This document shows positions 12,794 to 23,374 of a DNA stretch of 64,000 nucleotides, in pieces. Source of the stretch: Vigna angularis (lineage: Eukaryota > Streptophyta > Magnoliopsida > Fabales > Fabaceae); the NCBI RefSeq assembly GCF_016808095.1, contig NC_068976.1, positions 18,260,371 through 18,324,370 on the forward strand. The letters are read 5' to 3'. Below the pieces are notes generated by a model. The model had not been told where the DNA came from, did no database searches, and saw only the letters and a program-made list of their open reading frames with translations. How positions within the stretch are numbered: position 1 is the stretch's first letter; every line of letters starts with the position of its first letter. The translations under genes and the position numbers were made by a program.

Positions 12794-14336
12794 CTCTGGT
12801 AATCGTTTACAGGACCCCTGTAAACGATTACCCGAGAGAAATTGGGAACCTGTACAGAAACTCCAACAGAGGAACTCAGTCAGATGAACACAGGTCACCA
12901 TTGGACAAAAAACTGACTTTTATGCTAATCTGCACCTGTCTGAGGCTTGTGCAGGTGTTCCAGTGGTGGGAGAGGGTGGATGGTGATGTGATGTGAGGCC
13001 AAGGAGGGTGGGGAGACCCCTCATGAGTTGGAGGAGCAAGCTGTGCAAGGAATGAGTGAGACTGCTGAAAAAAGGCTCTGGTAATCTTTTACAGGACCCC
13101 TGTAAACGATTACCCGAGAGAAATTTCCAATTTGTACAGAAAGTCCAACACAGCTACTCAGTCAGATGAACACAGGTCACCATTGGAAACAAAAGTGACT
13201 TTTAGGCACTTCTGCAACTGTCTGAGGCTTGTGCAGGTGTTCCAGTGGTGGGAGAGGGTGGATGGTGATGTGATGTGAGGCCAAGGAGGGTGGGGAGACC
13301 CCTCATGAGTTGGAGGAGCAAGCTGTGCAAGGAATGAGTGAGAGTGCTGAAAAAAGGGGCTGGTAATCGTTTACAGGACCCCTGTAAACGATTACCCGAG
13401 AAAAATTGGGAATTTGTACAGAAAGTCCAACAGAGGTACTCAGGCAGATGAACACAGGTCACTATTGGACAAAAAAGTGACTTTTATGCTAATCTGCACC
13501 TGTCTGAGGCTTGTGCAGGTGTTCCAGTGGTGGGAGAGGGTGGATGGTGATGTGATGTGAGGCCAAGGAGGGTGGGGAGACCCCTCATGAGTTGGTGGAG
13601 CAAGCTGTGCAAGGAATGAGTGAGACTGCTGGAAAAAGGCTCTAGTAATCGTTTACAGGACCTCTGTAAACGATTACCCGAGAGAAATTGCCAATTTGTA
13701 CAGAAAGTCCAACACAGGTACTCAGTCAGCTGAACACAGGTCAGCATTGGAAACAAAAGTGACTTTTAAGCACTTCTGCAACTGTCTGAGGCTTGTGCAG
13801 GTGTTCCAGTGGTGGGAGAGGGTGGATGGTGATGTGATGTGAGTCCAAGGAGGGTGGGGAGACCCCTCATGAGTTGGAGGAGCAAGGTGTGCAAGGAATG
13901 AGTGAGAGTGCTGAAAAAAGGGGCTGGTAATCGTTTACAGGACCCCGGTAAACGATTACCCGGGAGAAATTGGGAATTTGTACAGAAAGTCCAACAGAGG
14001 TACTCAGGCAGATGAACACAGGTCACCATTGGACAAAAAAGTGACTTTTATGCTAATCTGCACCTGTCTGAGGCTTGTGCAGGTGTTCCAGTGGTGGGAG
14101 AGGGTGGATGGTGATGTGATGTGAGTCCAAGGAGGGTGGGGAGACCCCTCATGAGTTGGAGGAGCAAGCTGTGCAAGGAATGAGTGAGAGTGCTGAAAAA
14201 AGGGGCTGGTAATCGTTTACAGGACCCCTGTAAACGATTACCCGAGAGAAATTGCCAATTTGTACAGAAAGTCCAACACAGGTACTCAGTCAGGTGAACA
14301 CAGGTCACCATTGGAAAAAAAAGTGACTTTTAGTTT
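12794..14336 (-). repeat. Left 282-bp tandem array (about 5.5 units)
   Basis: Palindromic cores recur at about 12797, 13078, 13361, 13643, 13925 and 14207, giving a 282-bp period. Each core has 15-bp arms, GGTAATCGTTTACAG and CTGTAAACGATTACC, around a 5-bp loop. The period is 94 codons, so a minus-strand frame of 86-90 codons recurs in nearly every unit. Units are highly similar, suggesting recent amplification or homogenisation. Confidence 0.92.
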
Positions 14337-14596
14337 TACAGACAACTGCAGTGTTATTAAGTGGTATTGGTTAGTGTTATTGGTTAGTATTAAGTGGTAT
14401 TGGTTACTGACTTTTACTCACAACTGCCATGGTATTAAGTGTATCATAAATTGAACATTACATAATAAATGTCGAGAATTGAGGAACCATTTTGAAACTA
14501 AACAACTTCATTTTATTAAATACTTGAAATGATCAAAGCAGGAACTGGAGTACATAGTTCTTTAAAATGCAGTAAAGAAAGCCTAAACAAGCAATT
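14337..14596. other. Short spacer inside the composite element
   Basis: It contains a small degenerate repeat of TTATTAAGTGGTATTGGTTA type (14354-14410) and AT-rich sequence leading to the 3' end of the minus-strand ORF. I see no gene in it. Confidence 0.5.
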
Positions 14597-15776
14597 TTAA
14601 GTCTGAGGATTGTTTCCAGAAGCACTTGGCAAGTGTTGCAGTTGTTCTTCAATGTTCTCAACACGCGATTGCAACGCATCAAACCTTGTAGTGATGACCA
14701 TGTCCATGTTTCCAAATCTTGTTTCAAGGGCATCAAATCGAGTTTCAAAGGCATCAAATCTTGTACCAACAAAGGTTTGAAGTTGTTCTATGCGGTTGAT
14801 TACATTATCTAGTGTTGTAGATGAACTGCCTTGTTCATCATCTTGTCCTTGATTCTGTTGACCTTCTTGTAAGGGGGGATGGGGGGCATTGCCTTTGGGA
14901 ACCCATTCTCCTTCATCATTTTGCATATAACCAAATGATGCTACAACTTCACAACCAATTCTTTGCTTGAACTTCAGTTCTGAAATGGGATAACTTTCAG
15001 TAGGCACTTCAAAGTGTTCCATGAAGATGGTTATCAAATGTGGATACGGCAACTTTGCGTTCTCCCTTAATGCTCTTTTCATCTTATATCTAATAAGATG
15101 TCCCCAGTTAATTTGAATGGAATTGAAAAATGCCCATAGCAGCATAATATCCTCTTCGGATGCCTGACCAATATTGGTTGCACGAGGAATTAATACTCTA
15201 ATGAGAACGTAATGAAGTATCCTTGGTTGAACCTTCATTTGCCCCGCTAGTATTCTAGATTGTATGGCTGCATCATCTCTACACACTAGTTGCCTTGCAG
15301 TGACAGAATCGTATTGTTCTTTCCACTCATCTACAACTTTGCCTTCGTAACAAACACCATCAGATGGGAGATTAGTTAGTTGTTGAAAAAGATTAGGCCT
15401 CACCCTAATTTTGACCCCTCTAACCTCGCTTCGAATAACCCCGTATCCGATATTGACATGTTGCTATAGAACACTCTGACTAATTGTGGGTGGTAATGTC
15501 TTCTTAAACACACAAATTCAGTCAGCCCAGCTTCGTGTAATATGTCATAGAATTGAAAATTTTTTCCTTGAAAGTATTCGTCCTCTAGATACTTACTCTC
15601 CAAAATTTCCCGATTTACGAAATGTTGGGCATATTTCTCCTGTTGCTCATCCGACGAGAAGAGATCATTGGTAGGCGTAGGAGGGGATGACGATGGTGAT
15701 GGGGTTGGACTCCGGCGACGGCGACGTCCACCAACGGAAGAAGATGCCTTTTGTTTCTTCGTTCCACGATCAGCCA
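14597..15776 (-). pseudogene. Broken ORF of the plant-transposon-protein family, related to the Sirevirus third ORF
   Basis: The frame starts at an ATG at 15776 with a basic, serine/proline-rich N terminus (GGRRRRRSPTPS) and runs to about 15405, then continues one frame over to the stop at 14597. A single base missing from a run of four G near 15438 explains the break. Conserved stretches (VRVFYSN, RVLIPRATN, LPYPHLITI) match the ORF at 41549-42727 (IRVFYFN, WILCPRATN, LPYALLI) in order and spacing, so the two are homologous. The C terminus has heptad-like FDALETRF repeats suggesting a coiled coil. This resembles what is annotated in legumes as a putative plant transposon protein domain; its biochemical role is unknown. 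Four GTAATCGATTAC palindromes lie 146-220 bp upstream. Confidence 0.75.
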
Positions 15777-15921
15777 TTGTATTTCGTTTAGGGTTTTGCA
15801 CTGAGAGAAGAGAGGTTTTCGAAACGAATTTGAGGAAGGATGTGTTTTGTGCGGTTATGAACACGATTGCAAGTTATACACGTTATGCAGTGGGATAATT
15901 TGGTTTAATTAACTGAACACA

Positions 15922-15996
15922 GTAATCGATTACCAGAGCCTAGTAATCGATTACAATGGCCTCGTAATCGATTACCAGAGCATCGTAATCGATTAC
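15922..15996. promoter_or_regulatory. Four GTAATCGATTAC palindromes upstream of the transposon ORF
   Basis: Perfect 12-bp palindromes lie at 15922-15933, 15943-15954, 15964-15975 and 15985-15996, 21 bp apart, just upstream of the minus-strand ORF that starts at 15776. A weak TATAA-like element (minus strand, about 15873-15880) lies between. The arrangement mirrors the palindromes before the Sirevirus third ORF. A regulatory role is inferred. Confidence 0.55.
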
Positions 15997-16120
15997 AATA
16001 ACAAATACTGGTGTGGTCATATGCATCACATACATTCATTAAAGGAATTTCATGGAAGACCATTTTAACTTTGAAAAACAGAAAAAAGTTACAAAATAAG
16101 CAGCAAACAAGTTGTATATA

Positions 16121-17190
16121 TCAGTTGATGTTGTTATCGAAATTGTTATGTACAGCTGACAACAACGACATAAATCCAAAATGACCCATTTCGGTATCTT
16201 GTGATAGTTGGATAGTGTCCGCTTCAAATTGTTCATGGTGATCACATTCAAGAACATTACTTGGTCTTTCGCCCTGAAACAACACAACTACTAAGTTAAA
16301 CATAATTGATACACTAAAAACTATTTAATAAATATTTTGACCGTAAATAATGACTCACGCATTGTTCGGTGGGTGGTGTTGAAGTGTTTGTCAATGAAGT
16401 TGACTTTCTTCTTTTGGTTTTTTTCTCAACAGTGGACTTCAACCTATTTGTGCGTGGACGTCCTTTTCGCTTAACAGTTGCAGGACTGTGTACAAGGACA
16501 TCAGATGTTCCAACTGGAGTAAGTGGTATTGACGTGCATGCACCAGTATCGTATCTTAGTTGGCCTGCATCACTGATGATGTTATTTGTCATGGAAGAAC
16601 TGAATCCAAATTTTGTACCCAAACAATTAAGTTCTTTTTCCAATTCAGTACTAGCTTCCTCAGACTCACATGCAACTTCAGCAATTTCATAAAAACGTTT
16701 GCACAACAGTTTGTATCTTTGCATCCGTGGTTCATTTGTCGAAGAGCTATACGATGCTGTTATTAGTGTGTGTCTTCTTCGAATGTTTTTGCTCCAGCGC
16801 CTCAAAATGTATTGTGAGGGAACACTGTAAACATCTTCTTGGCCAAATACCAACAGGGAATGGCGACATATAATTCCTCTAAACTCAAAGAGGTGGCAAG
16901 AGCAAGTGGTTGTCTGTGTGATGGGATCAAATTGAACTTTGTAAAATTTATCCGGTACACGATTACCCTCCCACATTCGTTCCTCTTTTACAGTGTAAGT
17001 GTTCCACAAGTCCTCCTTTAAGGTGTCTTTGATGAAACAATTCATCCTTGAACGGAATTCTGTTTGGACCTCCTAAAACTTTGCATGTGTGTATTCCACT
17101 TGAAATTGTCTCTCAATTGGTGACTGAGAACCACATGCAATAGTGGTGTTCATGGAGGAGAAGTCGGCTTCTATTTCCTTCTTACCATTG
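16121..17190 (-). pseudogene. FAR1/FHY3-type MULE transposase, C-terminal fragment with SWIM zinc finger
   Basis: Reading down from about 17190, the frame matches the region before the SWIM finger of FAR1-related transposases (SPIERQFQVEYTHAKF), hits a TAG near 17073, then continues open from 17045. The SWIM finger CSC...CRH is seen in TTTCSCHLFEFRGIICRHSL. A donor (GTGAGT at 16358) and acceptor (ending 16274) join a short last exon, 16273-16121. The DDE catalytic domain is absent, so the piece cannot transpose anything. Right next to it, in the opposite direction, starts the HROB-like gene, as if the transposase had been cut off there. FAR1-type proteins are either light-signalling factors or transposases; the context favours transposase. 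Confidence 0.7.
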
Positions 17191-17279
17191 TTGTGTTGTG
17201 AGTCACTTCTTTAATCATCCTAGTGATGTATTGTCCTTAACCTACAATTTTTATGTGGACAGGAAATTTCTGCATAATC

Positions 17280-18175
17280 ATGGATGCATGGGAAGACCTT
17301 GTTTATGATGATGATGTCCTTGAATCGTTTTTGAAAAAATGCGATGCTTCCGCAACGCTTATTCCTGGTCCTGCAGGTAACATCCAAGCAGCTTTCATGA
17401 ATAGAACGGGAACAGAACAACCGAAATCCACACAAGAATTTGCTCGTGATGTTGCTGACGCAACCTATGAACGAGATTTCAACTCCAATGCTTGGAAATG
17501 GGCACAGATGTTTATTGAACACCACGGTACACTGAATCTCATACACGCTTCCAAGAACATTATTACCTTTAATACTTGTAATTTGTGTTAATATTTTTTT
17601 ATCATAGGTCTCGTAAAGGATGGAAAATTCGAGAACGTTAACTCCCTCCAAGAGGCAAAATCAGCTGAGGTCCTTCCATTGGTGGTTTGCATATTGAAAG
17701 AGTGCAAGCCCAATGGGTTGGGAGATATGCAGTTGACTCTTAAGGACCCAACTGCCACGATGAAGGCTTCGTTGCATAAGAAAGCTCTTGAAGATCCTGA
17801 AATTGCAGAAAATATCGCAGTTGGTTCCGTTATCATACTCAATCTTGTAAGCCATCAAATTTTTACTTAACTACCATAATTATTTTATTGGTATTTAAGT
17901 GTTCTTCTTCTTACAAATTTCGTTTGTACATTTAGGTCCACCCCTTCACTGCATTTAGGCAAAACCACTACCTCAATATTACGCATCGCTCTATAGTGAA
18001 GGTATTTCCAGCTGAAGTTTCTCCTCCTACAATTGACCTTGTTAAGGAGACACCAAAACCTGTCATTCGACTTCCTATGTGGGCAGAGAAGGAACTCAAT
18101 GTGGATGACATCCTCCGCAAATTTGTCCGTCCATCTGACCAACCATCGACGTCCAATCAAGCAGACAACCAATAG
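17280..18175 (+). CDS. HROB-like homologous-recombination OB-fold protein inside the composite element
   Basis: Three exons, 17280-17526, 17608-17846 and 17936-18175, join in phase through GT-AG introns to give 241 residues ending in TAG. The N terminus is acidic and contains an IPGPAGN motif near residue 32. Exons 2-3 contain a region strongly recalling the OB-fold (DUF4539) of HROB/MCM8[22 protein letters not shown], then an H-K-x-A-L segment, VGSVIILNL and a QNHYLNIT motif. In animals HROB loads the MCM8-MCM9 helicase during homologous recombination and interstrand-crosslink repair. Here the gene sits between two inverted repeat arrays next to a transposase remnant, so capture by a mobile element is inferred. 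A truncated second copy is at 45428-45912. The short length and low-complexity tail leave function uncertain. Confidence 0.72.
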
Positions 18176-18340
18176 TGGGTTTAGGATAACTGTAATTTTA
18201 TATGAACACCATTATAAGTATTTCATGGATAACTGTAATATTTGAAACGTACAATGTATCATTTTGTTGTGTATGTTGTGTAACTGAATCTCTATTAATG
18301 GTGTGTTATAATGAATTTATTTGTCATACAAAATGGTGCC
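18176..18340. other. 3' flank of the HROB-like gene
   Basis: AT-rich sequence between the HROB-like stop and the right array, almost identical in the second copy (45913-46078) except for a 3-bp insertion there. It is probably the 3' untranslated region; no clear polyadenylation signal is seen. Confidence 0.4.
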
Positions 18341-19433
18341 TAAAAGTCAGTTTTTTTTCCAATGGTGACCTGTGTTCACCTGACTGAGTACCTGTGTTAT
18401 ACTCTATGTACAAATTGGCTTTTTCTCCCGGGTAATCGTTTACAGGGGTGCTGTAAACGATTACCAGACCGTTTTTTGAACACTCTCACTCATCCCTTGC
18501 ACAACTTGCTCCTCCAACTCATGAGGGGTCTCCCCACCCTCCTTGGCCTCACATCACATCACCATCCACCCTCTCCCACCACTGGAACACCTGCACAAGC
18601 CTCAGACAGGTGCAGATTAGCATAAAAGTCACTTTTTTGTCCAATGGTGATCTGTGTTCACCTGACTGAGTACCTGTGTTGGTCTTTCTGTACAAATTGG
18701 CCATTTCTATCGGGTAATCGTTTACAGGGGTCCTGTAAACGATTACCAGAGCCTTTTTTCAGCAGTCTCACTCATTCCTTGCACAACTTGCTCCACCAAC
18801 TCATGAGGGGTCTCCCCACCCTCCTTGGACTCACATCACATCACCATCCACCCTCTCCCACCACTGGAACACCTGCACAAGCCTCAGACAGTTGCAGAAG
18901 TGCCTAAAAGTCACTTTTTTTTCCAATGGTGACCTGTGTTCACCTGACTGAGTACCTGTGTTGGACTTTCTGTACAACTTGGCAATTTCTCTCGGGTAAT
19001 CGTTTACAGGGGTCCTGTAAACGATTACCAGAGCCTTTTTTCAGCAGTCTCACTCATTCCTTGCACAGCTTGCTCCTCCAACTCATGAGGGGCTCCCCAC
19101 CCTCCTTGGCCTCACATCACATCACCATCCACCCTCTCCCACCACTGGAACACCTGCACAAGCCTCAAACAGGTGCAGATTAGCATAAAAGTCAGTTTTT
19201 TTTCCAATGGTGACCTGTGTTCATCTGACTGAGTACCTCTGTTGGACGTTCTGTACAATTTCCCCATTTCTCTCGGGTAAACGTTTACAGGGGTCCTGTA
19301 AACGATTACCAGAGCCTTTTTTCAGCAGTCTCACTCATTCCTTGCACAGCTTGCTCCACCAACTCATGAGGGGTCTCCCCACCCTCCTTGGCCTCACATC
19401 ACATCACCATCCACCCTCTCCCAGCACTGGAGT
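18341..19433 (+). repeat. Right 282-bp tandem array (about 4 units), inverted relative to the left array
   Basis: Cores GGTAATCGTTTACAG...CTGTAAACGATTACC recur at about 18431, 18713, 18995 and 19276. The unit matches the reverse complement of the left array. A plus-strand frame of about 87 codons beginning MVTCVHLTEYLCWTFC recurs in most units. The last unit stops near 19433 at CCCTCTCCCAGCACTGG. Confidence 0.92.
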
Positions 19434-20399
19434 ATTAATAAATTATGCTTACCTGTGCAGTAGTATGGATTTTTTTTTCTTTTCAAAATTTAAGTAATCC
19501 TTTCAGAATCTTAGAATTTGAAAGACCATATTCATCTTATCTAAGTCTTATAATTTTTTTTTTGTTTTCCCCTTATCTTTGAATTATAACCAAATTGGTT
19601 ATTTTTTCTTACTTAGAGTCAATTAATTACAAGTAAGGATCCATTCAACTCACTTTTCTATAAAGGGACTAACTTGAGATTTCCGAACCAAAGTGGGGAC
19701 AAAATTGGGTATTATGCCAATTTATTAATAAAACGAGCATTATCATTTCTTCTAAAGTACTTCATGTGTTTCATCATGCCTTGATGTTTTCAGTTATGAA
19801 GAATGTGTACCAAAAAAGGAAGAGGAAGGATTTACAATCACGGATTGTATGGCATTTGACATGTTTTTACTTGAAGGACCATTAATTCATCCCAACTTTT
19901 AGTCTCTTTTCTGGTTGTGGTCAAGCAGCTTTCCTAATTATTTAGGTCACCCAATTCAGTGAACAAACATACATTTTCGTATAAAACTGTTTATTATTGG
20001 ATCACAGCCCAGTTAAGGTGAAAAATGTCCACCATTAACAACCACTTCTTAACTATAACCATGTTATACTTTTTTTAGAAGTTTGTTTCTACATGTTTAG
20101 TTTTTCATATTAACCAAGGATATTCTTTGGCCAACAAACAAAAATTATTTTTCTTGAGGTATTCAGATACATTTATTAAGTTACTTTTCTCAGAACACAT
20201 TTTTTTCTATGCACGGAAATCTCTGATCATATGTTTAAAAAAAAGGTAGTGTGGCAATCACGTCATAGAATGTTTGTTTAAGGTTTCTATTTCTATTACA
20301 TGTTTTTTATTCTTGTCTGTTATGTTGAACCAAAGACGAACATAAGTTGGGAACAATGGTAAGTATGAAACCAAGTTAACCATGTTAAGTGATGTGAGG
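19434..20399. other. Unannotated AT-rich interval
   Basis: Nearly 1 kb of AT-rich DNA between the composite element and the solo LTR. I see no coding frame, LTR end or RNA gene in it. Confidence 0.4.
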
Positions 20400-20859
20400 T
20401 ATCCTGTAACATCCCGATTATATAATAACAATTATTACATAATAAAGACGTCAACATTCCAATAAAGAGAACAGTCGGATCATGACGTGTAATTAAATGT
20501 AAAATTACAGTCATTCAAAATAACAGAAACGGAAAATTTAAACTTAAACAGTTTACAGATTCGAACACTACACGTGTTCAGATAGGAATTCCTAAGAAGA
20601 CTACTCCGCAGCCTCAGTATCGTCCAGCTCTTGCTCCAAAGTGATCTCTTCAACGACGTCTGCTCCCATCCAAGTGGATGATCATCGCCAGAGAAACATA
20701 CCCAAACAGCACATAACACAAACAATGCAAGGGTGAGCTAGATATAAAAAAACATATTATTTCCTAGTACATTTAATTCATGATATCATACATAGGTACA
20801 TATACAGGAACAATTACAGTATACTCATAACCCACATTTCATAACCTCCTACGACTCAT

Positions 20860-21480
20860 CCTTATGCCTACATAGTTCAGTTGGCACTCCCCAACACTAT
20901 GTAGAGTAAGTCACAACTCATATTTACGCTCGCATAGTTCAGCTGGCACTCCCCAACACTATGCAAGGTAAACACACACGATTCATCATTACACCTACAT
21001 AGTTCAGCTGGCACTCCCCAACACTATGTAGAGTAAGTCACAACTCATATTTACGCTCGCATAGTTCAGCTGGCACTCCCCAACACTATGCAAGGTAAGT
21101 ACACACGATTCATCTTTACACCTACATAGTTCAGCTGGCACTCCCCAACACTATGTAGAGTAAGTCACAACTCATATTTACGCTCGCATAGTTCAGCTGG
21201 CACTCCCCAACACTATGCAAGGTAAGTACACACGATTCATCTTTACACCTACATAGTTTAGCTGGCACTCCCCAACACTATGTAGAGTAAGTCACAACTC
21301 ATATTTACGCTCGCATAGTTCAGCTGGCACTCCCCAACACTATGCAAGGTAAGTACACACGATTCATCTTTACACCTACATAGTTCAGCTAGCACTCCCC
21401 AACACTATGTAGAGTAAGTCACAACTCATATTTACGCTCGCATAGTTCAGCTGGCACTCCCCAACACTATGCAAGGTAAG
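20860..21480. repeat. 127-bp higher-order tandem array in the solo LTR
   Basis: Each 127-bp period holds two diverged subunits of about 63 bp. One is marked CCTACATAGTTCAGCTGGC with ACTATGTAGAG and the other GCTCGCATAGTTCAGCTGGC with ACTATGCAAGG. Starts of the first subunit fall near 20994, 21121, 21248 and 21375. In each subunit the arms (CTACATAGT/ACTATGTAG or GCATAGT/ACTATGC) are inverted repeats. Confidence 0.88.
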
Positions 21481-21739
21481 TACATCCCAAATCACCACTA
21501 TGTCTCCTTTTCTGAGGATCATGGAATTACGTCCACCACCATGTATCCCCTCCTTGAGGACCATGGAATTACGTTTGTGAATTATACAGTTACTGACAAA
21601 TACCAGATATCCCCATATATTACAGTAAATCCAACACACCTAATAAATTCACATATTTTCACATAATTCTCATCACAGTATACATTCCAAACATTTGTAC
21701 ACGTAGTTCAATTTAATAGAAGAAAACATTAGTTATAGG

Positions 21740-22290
21740 GTACTATACGAACGAGCACTATTCACCCAACACCTTGGAACGGACGTTTCTGGACGAACGC
21801 CATTTAACAATTTGCACGAGCGTCTCTTCAAAATGGACGAACGCCATCTAACAATTTGGACGAACGTCCTTTCCGGATGAACGAACGTCAACAAAACAAT
21901 ATGGACGAACGTTGTTTAAGCAATATGGACGAACGCTAGCTTGATGATTTGGACGAACACTACAGGACGAATGATCAACAACCGGCCGAACACTTGGACG
22001 AACGCTACGGGACGAACGCTCAACAACAGGCTGAACACTCTTTTGGACGAACGTCACGGACGAACGCTCAAGGTCGAACACTTCTTGAACGAACGCTAGG
22101 ATTGATACTTAGGTCGAACGCTCACTCGGATTGAAGGACGAACGCTCAACAACACTGTTTGGACGAACGCTCAACTATTCGGACGAACGTTCAATATGCA
22201 ACTCAAGGACGAACGCTCACTATTCGGACGAACGCTCACTCACTGTTTGGACGAACGCTCAACATGCAACTCAAGGACGAACGCTCACTA
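21740..22290. repeat. GGACGAACGCTC motif field in the solo LTR
   Basis: More than fifteen GGACGAACG-type motifs, mostly followed by CTC or TCA, within 550 bp. They precede a CpG-rich block (22295-22375) with repeated GGCGCGAC and GGGCGCCTGG/GGGCGCCCGG. The combination also occurs at 9380-9760. Confidence 0.85.
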
Positions 22291-23374
22291 TTCCATCGCG
22301 CGCTCAGGCGCGACATGCCAGGCGCGACTCTTCCAGAGGCTGGGGCGCCTGGGCGCGACAGGGGCGCCCGGGCGAGAATTCTGCAGATTTGAGGCCAGAA
22401 CCTCATTTTATCATTTTCAACCCTTTTTATTGACTTCTAACACCCTAAATTCATGTTTTATACTAGATTGGACTTACCTAATTTGATTATAAACGTTGCT
22501 TATTCAATTCTTAAGGGATTCATTCTCAAATTCAACCATAAAACACCAATTTTCACAACTTAGATACTAAAAATCCAATTCTATCATTTTACACCTATTT
22601 TGATCAATTTGATGGCTCTAACAAGTCATAATACAGTGGGTGAAACTGTTCCAAATGCTCAATAACACTCTAGACCCCAAATGCTCAAAATCACTACCTC
22701 ACTTCCTCTCCAAAAGACTAAAAAGCTATGAAATTCCAATTTCCTTCAATTCCAAAAACATACAAGATTACATACATGAATCAACACATCAATTTCAGTC
22801 CAACCATACATACAACCACAATTTTCCAGCATCCTACTCATGCAACCACTATCAACATCCCAAAAATCCAACTCCCCTTACCTCTTGAAGACCTCCTAGC
22901 AAATCTTGAATGCAGTAAAGCTCTGGACGTTCTCTGCCTCACCTCTGGATGTAGCACCCAACACTTCACTTGAATCTACCTTCCTCAAGCTTGCAGCTGC
23001 AACGCCGGACGACCTCTGCCTCACTTCTCCCAAGTCTGCAGCAAGCTTACTCTCTTCTCCAGATGCAGCATCCAACCTCCTTCAATCTCTGATTTCCCTT
23101 TTTAAGAAGAAGGACACGTTGCTTCTCACAGCCACTGCTCAGTGCTATGCCCACCAAGGAAGGAGATGATGGTGTTCTCATGGTGCTTGGAGCACTCGGA
23201 AGTGGAGAGGTCCACCATCCACCAGCCGCCCACTCCACCCAGCCATCCACCATCATCGTGCAGCCGTCCACTGAGCTCCTTCCCCCACTAACAAAGTGCA
23301 GCAGCCCATTAGAAAGCCTACCCTACCATTTCATTTTAAAAAAAAATAAAAAGGACACCCGGTCCTTACATATC

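Larger units (their letters stand above)
12794..19433. mobile_element. Composite element bounded by inverted arrays of a 282-bp repeat
   Basis: The left array (12794-14336) and right array (18341-19433) consist of the same 282-bp unit in opposite orientation. They enclose about 4 kb with a broken transposon ORF (minus), a FAR1/MULE transposase tail (minus) and an HROB-like gene (plus). Long terminal inverted arrays plus a transposase remnant suggest a foldback-like or Mutator-like element carrying captured genes. A second, truncated copy of the right half lies at 45428-47210. In both copies the outer edge of the right array stops at nearly the same phase of the unit (around CCCTCTCCCA), which supports a real element end there. 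I found no target duplication, so the left end may be truncated. Confidence 0.6.
20405..23369 (-). mobile_element. Solo LTR of the gypsy family with TATCC target duplication
   Basis: The block starts TGTAACATCCCGATTATATAA and ends GGTCCTTACA. It is flanked directly by TATCC at 20400-20404 and again at 23370-23374. With no internal coding region between, it is a solo LTR left by recombination between two LTRs of one insertion. It is about 2.97 kb and contains the 127-bp higher-order array (20860-21480), CGAACG motifs (21740-22290) and a CpG-rich GGCGCGAC module (22295-22375). Confidence 0.92.

Noticed and set aside
13202..14311. Repeated frames of about 87 codons in the 282-bp units as genes
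   Set aside because: They recur only because the repeat is a multiple of three, match no recognised family and lack promoter or intron context. Kept as a finding, not annotated as coding.
12794..14336. CRISPR-like look of regularly spaced palindromic repeats
   Set aside because: The repeat is one 282-bp unit copied whole, with no unique spacers and no cas genes, in plant nuclear DNA. It is a satellite-like array.
12785..19440. Composite element as a simple insertion into the outer gypsy LTR
   Set aside because: The LTR tail does not resume to the right of 19433 and no target duplication was found, so the junction must involve truncation or rearrangement.
22131..22486. Frames rich in DERS and GRTL through the second motif field
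   Set aside because: Same low-complexity motif translated in three frames inside a solo LTR.
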